Shown here: piece after piece, positions 40,376 to 48,132 of the stretch
How the letters are laid out: each line of letters begins with the position of its first letter
Numbering within the stretch: the first letter of the stretch is position 1
NCBI RefSeq assembly: GCF_025465995.1
Contig: NZ_JANLNY010000028.1
Span: 372,001-436,000 of the forward strand
From: Pseudomonas sp. 5P_3.1_Bac2
GTDB lineage: Bacteria > Pseudomonadota > Gammaproteobacteria > Pseudomonadales > Pseudomonadaceae
Direction of reading: 5' to 3'
Length of the DNA: 64,000 bases
Notes under the pieces: generated by a model
Database searches by the model: none
The model's input: only the letters and a program-made list of their open reading frames with translations
What the model was told of the DNA's origin: nothing
Made by a program: the position numbers and the translations under genes

Positions 40376-42184
40376 ATGGCTAAGAAAATCACCGTTACCG
40401 ATACCATCCTGCGTGATGCTCACCAGTCCCTGATCGCCACCCGCATGCGCTTAGACGACATGTTGCCGATCTGCGACAAGCTCGATAAGGTCGGCTACTG
40501 GTCGCTGGAAGTCTGGGGTGGCGCCACCTTTGACGCCTGCGTGCGCTTCTTGAAAGAAGACCCGTGGGAGCGTCTGCGCAAACTCAAAGCGGCACTGCCT
40601 AACACCCGTTTGCAGATGCTGCTGCGGGGTCAGAACCTGCTCGGCTATCGTCACTACAGCGACGACGTGGTACGTGCCTTCGTCGCCAAGGCGGCGGTCA
40701 ATGGCATCGACGTGTTCCGTATCTTCGACGCGATGAACGACGTGCGTAACCTGCGCGTGGCCATCGAGGCGGTGAAGGCGGCCGGCAAGCACGCCCAAGG
40801 CACCATCAGCTACACCACCAGCCCGGTACACACCACCGAGGCTTTCGTTGAGCAAGCCAAGGCGATGGCGATGATGGGCGTCGATTCCATCGCCATCAAA
40901 GACATGGCCGGCCTGCTTACACCGTTTGCCACGGCCGAGTTGGTCAAGGCGCTGAAGGACGCCGTGCAACTGCCGGTGTTTATCCACAGCCACGACACCG
41001 CCGGCATGGGCAGCATGTGCCAGCTCAAGGCGATTGAAGCCGGCGCCGATCATATCGACACCGCCATCTCCAGCTTCGCTTGGGGCACCAGCCATCCGGG
41101 TACTGAGTCGATGGTCGCGGCGCTGCGTGGCAGCCAATACGACACTGGTCTCGACTTGGCGCTGATCCAGGAGATCGGCATGTACTTCCATGCCGTGCGC
41201 AAGAAGTACCACCAGTTTGAAAGCGAATTCACCGCCGTCGACACCCGCGTGCAGGTCAACCAAGTGCCAGGCGGCATGATGAGTAACCTGGCCAACCAGC
41301 TCAAAGAGCAGGGCGCGCTGAACCGCATCAACGAAGTGTTCGCCGAGATTCCACGGGTCCGCGAAGACCTGGGCTTCCCGCCGCTGGTGACGCCAACCTC
41401 GCAAATCGTCGGCACTCAGGCGGTGTTCAACGTGCTGGCCGGCGAGCGTTACAAGACCATCACCAACGAAGTGAAGCTGTACCTGCAAGGCGGTTACGGC
41501 AAGGCGCCGGGCAAGGTCAACGAGCAACTGCGCAAGCAGGCCATCGGCAGCGAAGAGCTGATCGAAGGGCGTCCGGCGGATCTGCTCAAGCCGGAGCTGT
41601 CGCGTCTGCGTGAAGAAATCGGCAGCCTGGCAGCCTGCGAAGAAGACGTGCTGACCTTCGCCATGTTCCCTGATATCGGGCGCAAGTTCCTTGAAGAACG
41701 CGCCGCTGGCAGCCTGACTCCAGAAACCCTGCTGCCGATTCCGGAAGCCGGTGCGGTGGCGACAGCGGGCGGCGAGGGTGTGCCGACCGAGTTCGTGATC
41801 GACGTGCACGGCGAAAGCTATCGCGTGGATATCACCGGCGTCGGCGTCAAAGGCGACGGCAAGCGGCACTTCTACTTGTCCATCGATGGCATGCCGGAAG
41901 AAGTGGTGTTCGAGCCGCTCAACGACTTCGTTGCCGGTAGCGGTGGCAAGCGCAAACAAGCTTCGGCGCCGGGCGATGTCAGCACCAGCATGCCGGGCAA
42001 TATCGTCGACGTGTTGGTTAAGGTTGGCGATCCAGTTAAAGCCGGTCAGGCGGTTCTGATCAGCGAAGCGATGAAGATGGAAACCGAAGTACAGGCACCG
42101 ATTGCCGGCACCGTCAGCGCCATTCATGTGGCCAAAGGTGATCGCGTCAATCCGGGCGAAGTACTGGTGGAAATCGACGCTTAG
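40376..42184 (+). CDS. pycB: pyruvate carboxylase subunit B (carboxyltransferase plus biotin carrier)
   Basis: 602 residues from the ATG at 40376 (GAGGAAGAG 7 bases upstream, 11 bases after the pycA stop). The HMGL-like barrel ('TDTILRDAHQSLIATRMR', 'GVDVFRIFDAMND'-type segment, 'VFIHSHDTAGMG') with its metal His pair is followed by a conserved carboxylase domain, an Ala/Gly linker and a C-terminal biotinyl domain with Lys567 in 'SEAMKMET'. It transfers the carboxyl group to pyruvate. Oxaloacetate decarboxylase alpha subunits look alike, but the adjacent biotin carboxylase and the absence of beta/gamma membrane subunits favour pyruvate carboxylase. Confidence 0.94.
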   Translation: MAKKITVTDTILRDAHQSLIATRMRLDDMLPICDKLDKVGYWSLEVWGGATFDACVRFLKEDPWERLRKLKAALPNTRLQMLLRGQNLLGYRHYSDDVVRAFVAKAAVNGIDVFRIFDAMNDVRNLRVAIEAVKAAGKHAQGTISYTTSPVHTTEAFVEQAKAMAMMGVDSIAIKDMAGLLTPFATAELVKALKDAVQLPVFIHSHDTAGMGSMCQLKAIEAGADHIDTAISSFAWGTSHPGTESMVAALRGSQYDTGLDLALIQEIGMYFHAVRKKYHQFESEFTAVDTRVQVNQVPGGMMSNLANQLKEQGALNRINEVFAEIPRVREDLGFPPLVTPTSQIVGTQAVFNVLAGERYKTITNEVKLYLQGGYGKAPGKVNEQLRKQAIGSEELIEGRPADLLKPELSRLREEIGSLAACEEDVLTFAMFPDIGRKFLEERAAGSLTPETLLPIPEAGAVATAGGEGVPTEFVIDVHGESYRVDITGVGVKGDGKRHFYLSIDGMPEEVVFEPLNDFVAGSGGKRKQASAPGDVSTSMPGNIVDVLVKVGDPVKAGQAVLISEAMKMETEVQAPIAGTVSAIHVAKGDRVNPGEVLVEIDA

Positions 42185-42189
42185 GTTGT

Positions 42190-42241
42190 GAAGTCTCCGG
42201 CCGGTTGAACAGGCATTTAAGCGGTTTGGAGGCTTCTTTTT
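42190..42241 (+). terminator. terminator downstream of pycB
   Basis: GAAGTCTCC (42190-42198) pairs with GGAGGCTTC (42228-42236) with one G-T pair; the long loop can fold further (CCG/CGG). TTTTTATT follows. The rest of the 210-bp gap up to the GNAT gene shows nothing recognisable. Confidence 0.6.
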
Positions 42242-42395
42242 ATTCTTGCAGGTGGGCCAGCCGGCCCGCTTGCCGGGCACTCGCCCAGCTTTACGGTTAT
42301 GCCCTGATGGGTAAGGTCCTGTAGTCCTGCGGGTGGGCCTTAGACATAGCTGCGGTTATCAGCACAACAGCAGTGGGGCATAGCCTTTTCCCTGC

Positions 42396-42851
42396 TTAGA
42401 ACAGCTTGCGGTACTGCACAAAGCCCGAACGCTCAGCGATGCGCTCGTACAGCAGCATGGCTTTGCTGTTGCTCTCGTGGGTCAGCCAATAGGTACGCGA
42501 GCAGCCAGCAGCCTGGGCTTGTTGGTAGACGTATTCGATTAGCTGGCGGCCTGCGCCGCTGCTGCGCAGGTCTTTGTGGATAAACAAATCCTGCAGGTAG
42601 CAGTAGTCGCCGGGGGACCAAGTCGAGCGGTGATAAATCCAGTGCACTAGGCCGATGGCTTGGCCTTCATGCCAGGCCAGGGCTGCGTGCATCGGCTCGT
42701 TGGGGTCGAGAAAGCGCTGCCAGGTCAGCTCGCTGGTGGGCGCAGCGATCTCGGTCATGTAAAAACGCTGATAGCCCTGCCACAGCGGCAGCCAGGCGGC
42801 GTGGTCGGCGGCGCTGAGGGGGCGGATGTCGATAGGAATGCGGATGGCCAT
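42396..42851 (-). CDS. GNAT-family N-acetyltransferase
   Basis: 151 residues. GNAT motif A 'CYLQDLFIHKDLRSSGAGRQLIEYVYQQAQ' with the acetyl-CoA pyrophosphate loop R-S-S-G-A-G-R; motif B 'YWLTHESNSKAMLLYERIAERSGF'. It is a solitary acetyltransferase of the amine/amino-acid type with unknown substrate. It is followed by no gene on its strand before pycB and preceded by the asparaginase gene on the same strand (46-base gap from the asparaginase stop). Confidence 0.85.
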   Translation of the reverse strand: MAIRIPIDIRPLSAADHAAWLPLWQGYQRFYMTEIAAPTSELTWQRFLDPNEPMHAALAWHEGQAIGLVHWIYHRSTWSPGDYCYLQDLFIHKDLRSSGAGRQLIEYVYQQAQAAGCSRTYWLTHESNSKAMLLYERIAERSGFVQYRKLF

Positions 42852-42896
42852 ACGCGGCTCCTTGCTAGTTATTGTGGGTGCGGTCCTGAGTCTAAG

Positions 42897-43880
42897 TTAT
42901 GGCGCCAGTTCGCCGCATAGATCCAGGGCAAACCAATGTCCGACTTCATCTTGTTTCAGGCCGGCGCCGAGCAGCGTAAAGAGTTTGCCCAGAGCCGCCT
43001 CGCGGGTCATGCCGGCGCCTGAGAGCAAACCGCATTGGGCCAGCTGGCTGCCGGCAGCATACACGCCAAACTCCACCTGGCCTTCGCCGCATTGGCTGAT
43101 CGCCGCGAGCACCACGCCGCGCTGGTGCGCCTGTTGCAGCACGGCCAGCAGCTGCGCGTCATCACTGGGGCCGGTGCCGCTGCCATAGCATTCCAGCAGC
43201 AGCGCCTGCACGCCGCTGTCGAGCAAGGCCTGTACCTGCCGCGCTTGGATACCGGGATAAAACGGCAATACGGCGATGTTCACCAACTGGCGCGGCCGTT
43301 GATAACTCAGCTCGGCTGGGATCTGCGTCGCGCGTTGGCCGTGGCGTGGCCGGGCCGACTGTTGGAAGGCATCAAAGGCTTCACTGCGCAGCTTGCTGAC
43401 CCGTGTGCCGGGCAGCAGTTGGCCGTTAAAGAACAGCTGCACGCCGTGCGCTTGGCCTTGCTTGAGCGCCGCCATGGCGCCAAACAGGTTGCTCCAGGCA
43501 TCGCTGTCAGGGGCGCCGGCCGGCAGCATGGAGCCGGTTAACAGCACCGGCACGGGCAGGTTCAGCAGCAGGAAGCTCAAGGCTGCCGCGCTGTAGGCCA
43601 GGGTGTCGGTGCCGTGCAGCAACAGCACGCCATCGCAGCCTTGCTCTACGCCCTGGCGGATCGCCGCGGCCATGGCCAGCCAGTGCTGTTGGTTCATATT
43701 GGCGCTGTCGATCGGCGGCAGCAGCTCGGCAAATTGCCAGGTCGGCAGACTCAGCTGCTGGCGCTGTTGTTCGGCCTGGACGCGCTCGGCAAAGCCGCCG
43801 GCAGGAGCCAGGCCCGCTGCGCTCATCTGCATGCCGATGGTGCCGCCGGTGTACAGCAGCAAGAGGTTGTTGCAGCCCAT
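42897..43880 (-). CDS. L-asparaginase (type I-like)
   Basis: 327 residues from the ATG at 43880 (GGGAGAG about 7 bases upstream); the frame to 43958 runs through the upstream terminator and is not used. The catalytic Thr motifs are 'LYTGGTIGM' (Thr14) and 'LLHGTDTLAYSAAALSFLL', with 'LTGSMLP' following. No signal peptide is visible, so it is cytoplasmic. It hydrolyses asparagine to aspartate and ammonia, supplying the aspartate ammonia-lyase encoded 5 kb away. It lies after the terminator of the symporter gene, so it has its own promoter. Confidence 0.88.
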   Translation of the reverse strand: MGCNNLLLLYTGGTIGMQMSAAGLAPAGGFAERVQAEQQRQQLSLPTWQFAELLPPIDSANMNQQHWLAMAAAIRQGVEQGCDGVLLLHGTDTLAYSAAALSFLLLNLPVPVLLTGSMLPAGAPDSDAWSNLFGAMAALKQGQAHGVQLFFNGQLLPGTRVSKLRSEAFDAFQQSARPRHGQRATQIPAELSYQRPRQLVNIAVLPFYPGIQARQVQALLDSGVQALLLECYGSGTGPSDDAQLLAVLQQAHQRGVVLAAISQCGEGQVEFGVYAAGSQLAQCGLLSGAGMTREAALGKLFTLLGAGLKQDEVGHWFALDLCGELAP

Positions 43881-43926
43881 GGCCGCTCTCCCGTGTGGTT
43901 CTGCACAATACTGTGCTGCGGATAAA

Positions 43927-43952
43927 CAAACAGGGGGCAAGCCCCCTGTTTG
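43927..43952 (-). terminator. rho-independent terminator of the alanine symporter gene
   Basis: An 11-bp perfect stem (CAAACAGGGGG / CCCCCTGTTTG) with loop CAAG, followed on the minus strand by TTTAT. It lies 24 bases after the symporter stop. Confidence 0.8.
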
Positions 43953-43975
43953 TGACACTCAGAATAACCCAGGCT

Positions 43976-45394
43976 TTAGCGCTGTTGCTGCTCGCTCAGG
44001 GGCTGGGTGCTGCTCGGCCAAGCGGCTGGGTCGAGCTTGAGGTCGCTAAACTGCGCAGCATCAAACACCGGCGATTTAACCCCGGCTTTAACTTGGCTGT
44101 CGTAGTCACGCATCAGGCGCAGTGCGGTTTTAAACAGCATCACCACGGCGGCCAAGTTAACCAGGGCGAGCAAGCCCATGGTGATGTCGGCAAAGCCAAA
44201 CACGGTGCTCAGGTCTTGCAGTGAGCCCCACATGATCAGGCTGATCACCAGGACGCGGTAGATCTGCAGCGGGCCGCGTTTTTTGTTGAAGAAGCTCAGG
44301 GCGTTTTCACCCAGGTAGTAGTTGTACACCAAGGTGGTGAAGGCAAAGAGCACCAGCGCCAGGCTGACGAACACCCGACCCCATTCGCCGACTTCGGCGG
44401 CCAGGGCGTTTTGTGTCAGCACCACACCGGCCATTTCGCTGCCCGGCTGATACACCCCCGAGAGCAGGATGATCAGCGCGGTGCTGGTGCAGACCAAAAT
44501 GGTGTCGATAAACACGCTCAGGGACTGCACGATGCCTTGCGCTGCCGGATGCCCCACTTCCGCCACTGCGGCTACGTTCGGCGCACTGCCAAGGCCCGCT
44601 TCGTTGGAAAACAGGCCGCGTTTAACCCCCATCACAATGGCCGCGCCAATGCCGCCGGCAAAGGCCGGCTCCAGGCCAAAGGCGCTGCGCACAATCAGCG
44701 CTAAGGTGTCGGGTACTTCAGAGATGTTCATGCCCAGCACGATCAGCGCCATACCCACATAGGACACGCCCATGATCGGCACCAGTACGTCGGCCATGCT
44801 GGCGATGCGTTTGATCCCGCCGAAGATAATCAGGCCAATGACCACCAGCAAAATAATGCCGCTGGCGTAGGTCGGCAGACCAAAGGTGTCGTGCAGCGAG
44901 GTGGCGACGGTGTACGACTGCAGGGCGTTAAAACCAAAGCCGAAGGTGATCAGCAGCAGTACTGAAAACAGCACTGCCATTGGTCGGTTACCCAGGCCGT
45001 GGAGGATGTAATAGGCCGGGCCGCCGCGATACGTACCGTCGTCGGCGCGCTGCTTGTACAGCTGGCCCAACGAGCACTCGAAGTAACTGGTGGCCATGCC
45101 CAGCAGCGCCACCAACCACATCCAGAACACCGCGCCGGGGCCGCCGAGCATGATCGCCACCGCGACACCGGCGATGTTACCCGCGCCAACGCGGCCGGCC
45201 ACGGACAGCATCAGGGCCTGGAAGGAGCTAAGCTGTCCCGGTTTGCGGGTAAAGGCCTCGGCGAAAATGCTGAACATATTGCCGAAATAGCGGAACTGGA
45301 CGAAACGTGAGCGGATCGAGAAATACAGGCCCAGGCCAACCAAGGTGACCACGAGGACCTTGCTCCAGAGCAGGTCGTTGATGAGATCGAGCAT
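43976..45394 (-). CDS. sodium:alanine symporter (AGCS family)
   Basis: 472 residues with about 10-11 helices. Family marks: 'LYFSIRSRFVQFRYFGNMF', 'SVAGRVGAGNIAGVAVAIMLGGPGAVFWMW', 'GTYRGGPAYYILHGLGN' and 'KRGLFSNEAGLGSAPNVAAVA'. It takes up alanine or glycine with Na+ across the inner membrane. It is divergent from the XRE-type regulator at 45550, which may control it. The start at 45394 has only a weak ribosome site. Confidence 0.92.
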   Translation of the reverse strand: MLDLINDLLWSKVLVVTLVGLGLYFSIRSRFVQFRYFGNMFSIFAEAFTRKPGQLSSFQALMLSVAGRVGAGNIAGVAVAIMLGGPGAVFWMWLVALLGMATSYFECSLGQLYKQRADDGTYRGGPAYYILHGLGNRPMAVLFSVLLLITFGFGFNALQSYTVATSLHDTFGLPTYASGIILLVVIGLIIFGGIKRIASMADVLVPIMGVSYVGMALIVLGMNISEVPDTLALIVRSAFGLEPAFAGGIGAAIVMGVKRGLFSNEAGLGSAPNVAAVAEVGHPAAQGIVQSLSVFIDTILVCTSTALIILLSGVYQPGSEMAGVVLTQNALAAEVGEWGRVFVSLALVLFAFTTLVYNYYLGENALSFFNKKRGPLQIYRVLVISLIMWGSLQDLSTVFGFADITMGLLALVNLAAVVMLFKTALRLMRDYDSQVKAGVKSPVFDAAQFSDLKLDPAAWPSSTQPLSEQQQR

Positions 45395-45549
45395 GGGAGG
45401 AGACTCTCTTGTTGTCGTATTAAATTAGGAAAGCAAGCTAAGCCGGGAATAGTTGGCCACTGGCCCGCATCGTGCAATTTCGCGCTTAGCGGCGATATGA
45501 CGCGAGTTGATGCTTAAAATGCGCTACTCGCATCACAGGGACGGAAAGC

Positions 45550-46368
45550 ATGACGGATCATCTAGGCATCAATCTCAAGCTGCTGTGCAGCCACTACCGT
45601 TCAGTGGCTGAAGTCTGTCGCAAGCTCGACATCAATCGCGCCCAGTTCAACAAATACCTCAGTGGCCAGAGCCGGCCCACGGCCTATAACCTCAAGCGTA
45701 TCTGTGATTTCTTCGGTGTCGAGGCGTACGAGCTGCAGCAGCCGCCTGAGGCCTTTACCGAGCTGGTCGGCGCGCGCCATGGTTTAGCGCCGGCACCCGT
45801 GGGCGGTGGGCCGGTGAGCGAGCTGTTTGACCAGCTCGGCGCGCACAGCACGAGTATGTCGCGCTATTGCGGCTACTACTTCGAGTACGCCCATTGCATG
45901 TCGGTGCCGGGGCATATCCTCCTGTCGCTGGTGCAGGTGCGTGAGGAGCGCGGCAGCTTTTTGTTTGAGCGCCAGGAGCGCCAAGAACCGTCCACTGCCG
46001 ACAGCGGACGGGTGGAAGATTGGGTGCGCTGTCGCTATCTGGGCGCGGCCTTCTACCTGCAAGACCGCATGTTTTTGATCGACTACGAATCCCTGACTGG
46101 CAACGAGATGAGCCAGACCATCTTGATCCCCAGCTTTAAGAGCCGCATCACTCGCCTTAATGGCTTGAAGACCGGGGTCTCCAGCGGCGACCGTCGCACC
46201 CCAGCCTGCACCCGGGTGGTGTGGGAGTACTTAGGCACGCAGATCAACCGGGTGCATGCCTATCGCCAGGTGATGCTGTACAGCCCCGATGACCCACGGA
46301 TTGATGCTGATATCCGCGAGCGCTTAAGCGGTGCACAGATTCGCCACGGCCTGTTTGAGATTGCGTAG
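45550..46368 (+). CDS. XRE-type HTH regulator with unassigned C-terminal domain
   Basis: 272 residues. The N-terminal HTH (about 5-60, 'SVAEVCRKLDINRAQFNKYLSGQSRPTAYNLKRICDFFGVEAYEL') is XRE-like. The next 200 residues form a conserved-looking domain with 'CGYYFEYAHCMSVPGHILLSLVQVREE', 'GRVEDWVRCRYLGAAFYLQDRMFLIDYES' and 'IPSFKSRITRLNGLKTGVSSGDRRTPACTRVVWEYLG'. I do not recognise that domain; it could bind a ligand. The gene is divergent from the alanine symporter, a natural target. Confidence 0.8.
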   Translation: MTDHLGINLKLLCSHYRSVAEVCRKLDINRAQFNKYLSGQSRPTAYNLKRICDFFGVEAYELQQPPEAFTELVGARHGLAPAPVGGGPVSELFDQLGAHSTSMSRYCGYYFEYAHCMSVPGHILLSLVQVREERGSFLFERQERQEPSTADSGRVEDWVRCRYLGAAFYLQDRMFLIDYESLTGNEMSQTILIPSFKSRITRLNGLKTGVSSGDRRTPACTRVVWEYLGTQINRVHAYRQVMLYSPDDPRIDADIRERLSGAQIRHGLFEIA

Positions 46369-46377
46369 CCGCCGGTG

Positions 46378-47013
46378 TTACTCGGCGCTCACTCGCATCT
46401 GCGCGGCCATGGCTTGATCACGGCTGTCGCCGCTGGCCTGTAAGCCCGCTTGCACGCCGTGCTGATCCTCGCCGCTGCGGTTTTGTCCCAGCTTGTATTT
46501 GCCATCCAAGCGCTCAATCGGCAGGGCGAAGCCGACGATGGCGCGCAGCATGCCGGCGATGTAATCGTCCGGCGCATCGCTCACCGCCCACGGCTGCTCG
46601 CGCTGGCCTTCATGGCGCTCGGTGAGAGCGCTGACCACTTTGAGCAACCGCTCGCTGTCGGCAAATATCTGCACCGGGCCACGGGCCTGGATATTGATGT
46701 AGTTCCAAGTTGGCACCACCTTGCCGTGTTCGGCCTTGGCGGCGTACCAGCTCGGCGTGACATAGGCTTCCGGGCCTTGGAACAACACCAAGGCCTGGGC
46801 GCCGGCAGCCAAGTCGCGCCACTGCGGGTTGGCCTTGGCAAAGTGGCCGTACAGGGTGCCGTAGGGGCCCTCATCCGGTACCAGGAGCATTGGCAGTGGG
46901 GTGGCCAGCAGGCCATTGTCACCCTGGCTGACCAGGGTCGGTAAGCGGCAGGCAGCCATCTGCTGGTGCAGGGTGGCCAGATCCTCTTGGCGAAACGCGG
47001 CGGGGATATACAT
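46378..47013 (-). CDS. FMN-binding negative transcriptional regulator (PaiB-like)
   Basis: 211 residues. 'MYIPAAFRQEDLATLHQQMAACRLPTLVS' and 'GTLYGHFAKANPQWRDL', 'ALVLFQGPEAYVTPSWYAAKAEHGKVVPTWNYINIQARG' are PaiB marks, with a split-barrel flavin-binding fold. In Bacillus PaiB acts with the acetyltransferase PaiA in repression of sporulation and protease genes; in Gram-negatives the role is not defined. Convergent with the XRE gene and solitary. Confidence 0.88.
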   Translation of the reverse strand: MYIPAAFRQEDLATLHQQMAACRLPTLVSQGDNGLLATPLPMLLVPDEGPYGTLYGHFAKANPQWRDLAAGAQALVLFQGPEAYVTPSWYAAKAEHGKVVPTWNYINIQARGPVQIFADSERLLKVVSALTERHEGQREQPWAVSDAPDDYIAGMLRAIVGFALPIERLDGKYKLGQNRSGEDQHGVQAGLQASGDSRDQAMAAQMRVSAE

Positions 47014-47171
47014 GTAGTAGCTGCTCCTAGTAATGGCAGCATGCTAGACAGGTTGCGCGGGGTTGGTAAGGGGGTTGTGTGCTTTTGTTTACGAAACTGG
47101 CTTTCATCGTTTGATAAAAGCAACGACCGGCCGGGCTAAGGACGCCTTGCGTGTCCCTAGCCTTAAGACGT

Positions 47172-47681
47172 TTAGCCGACTTGGAACGGCGCGCTGTCTT
47201 TAGTGGCCTGGATGGTCCACTGGCCGCCTTGGCGGAACGACTTGGCCGAGGCGTAGGTGTCTTCCATAAACTGGAAGTAGACGATCTGGCCGTTTTCCAC
47301 TTTCGCCAGCACCGAGAACGGCGAGGTGAAGCGGTGGCCGACAGCGACGGAGGTGTAGGTGAAGTGGCCAAATACCGCGACCTTTTCACCGCTACCGAAG
47401 ATGTCGGTGACCTGGAAGTCGTTCACGTCCCAGTAAGTGCCGACATTGGAGAAGGTGTCGACAAACACCTGGCGGCCTTTACGGGTGCCGGTCCATGGCT
47501 CGATTTGCTCAAGCTCGGGATGCTCGAAGTTAAGCGAGGTGTAGGTGGCATCTTCTGCCACCAACTGGCTGGCGGCGTAGGCCACGCTGTCTTTGCCAGA
47601 GTTGGCGAGGAACGCCCCAACGATGGCCACTGGGTCCTTGCTGGTTTGGGCTTGGGCGATTTGGTCTTTATCTGCGGACAT
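47172..47681 (-). CDS. SnoaL/NTF2-like protein
   Basis: 169 residues. A cone-shaped NTF2-like fold is suggested by 'DPVAIVGAFLANSGKDSVAYAASQLVAEDATYTSL', 'GRQVFVDTFSNVG', 'VAVFGHFTYTSVAVGHRFTSPFSVLAKVENGQIVYFQFMEDTY'. Such proteins are small enzymes or ligand-binders in many contexts; no substrate can be assigned. No signal peptide is seen. It is solitary, with 300 bases of mostly empty sequence upstream. Confidence 0.75.
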   Translation of the reverse strand: MSADKDQIAQAQTSKDPVAIVGAFLANSGKDSVAYAASQLVAEDATYTSLNFEHPELEQIEPWTGTRKGRQVFVDTFSNVGTYWDVNDFQVTDIFGSGEKVAVFGHFTYTSVAVGHRFTSPFSVLAKVENGQIVYFQFMEDTYASAKSFRQGGQWTIQATKDSAPFQVG

Positions 47682-47893
47682 GATTTTTACACTCTTCCAT
47701 GGTGGGTAAAAAATGCAGCGCCGTACGCGGTAGCGGCGCTTGCGTAAAGCTAATGGGGTATGCGCCTAAACAGGCTAGCGAGGCTTTGACCTGTGTTTTT
47801 TGTCTAAGTGCCGTATTGTCGTACGAATATACCAGCTGGCCCAACGCCATGCAGCGCCAAGACTGGTCTCTAAGAGGTATAGCAGGCGCGGGC

Positions 47894-47922
47894 AAAAAAA
47901 AGGGATGGCCATGGCCATCCCT
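47894..47922 (-). terminator. strong rho-independent terminator of the aspA transcript
   Basis: A 22-bp perfect palindrome at 47901-47922 (9-bp stem with loop CATG) followed on the minus strand by a run of eight T (47901 down to 47894, of which the first pairs in the stem). It lies 40 bases after the 51-aa ORF, so aspA and that ORF share the transcript end. Confidence 0.9.
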
Positions 47923-47961
47923 GAGGAATAAGAGGCGGGGGCCTCTTGTATGAGCGTTGGG

Positions 47962-48117
47962 TTAGCGCTGTTGGCTGGCGCGCTGGGCGGCCAGGCCTTG
48001 CGCTTGGCTGCGTGGCAGCTCGAAGCGCGGCATTGGGAAGCCTGGGCACATACGGCGTGGCGGGGTCAGCGCCAGGAAGGTCGGTGGCAGGACGGGCAGG
48101 GCGGAATTGCTTTGCAT
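47962..48117 (-). CDS. probable 51-aa protein encoded between aspA and its terminator
   Basis: 51 codons from ATG at 48115-48117 to TAA at 47962-47964. The start has a strong AGGAGA ribosome site 7 bases upstream and lies 15 bases after the aspA stop; the transcript ends at the terminator 40 bases further on. The protein is Pro-rich at the N-terminus ('ALPVLPPTFLALTPPRR') and Gln/Ala/Arg-rich at the end ('SQAQGLAAQRASQQR'); no signal peptide or clear domain is visible. I recall an unnamed small gene after aspA in P. aeruginosa, but cannot confirm they match. The strong ribosome site and placement are the reasons for the call. Confidence 0.5.
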   Translation of the reverse strand: MQSNSALPVLPPTFLALTPPRRMCPGFPMPRFELPRSQAQGLAAQRASQQR

Positions 48118-48132
48118 GGTGGTTCTCCTGAC

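Noticed and set aside
40451..42280. 609-codon open frame opposite pycB, and similar long frames opposite pycA (39030-40352) and aspA (48472-49470)
   Set aside because: Antisense shadows of well-recognised genes, rich in His/Gln/Leu/Val and without domains.
42242..42395. Small RNA or riboswitch in the gap after pycB
   Set aside because: No stable structure beyond the pycB terminator and no recognisable conserved motif was seen.
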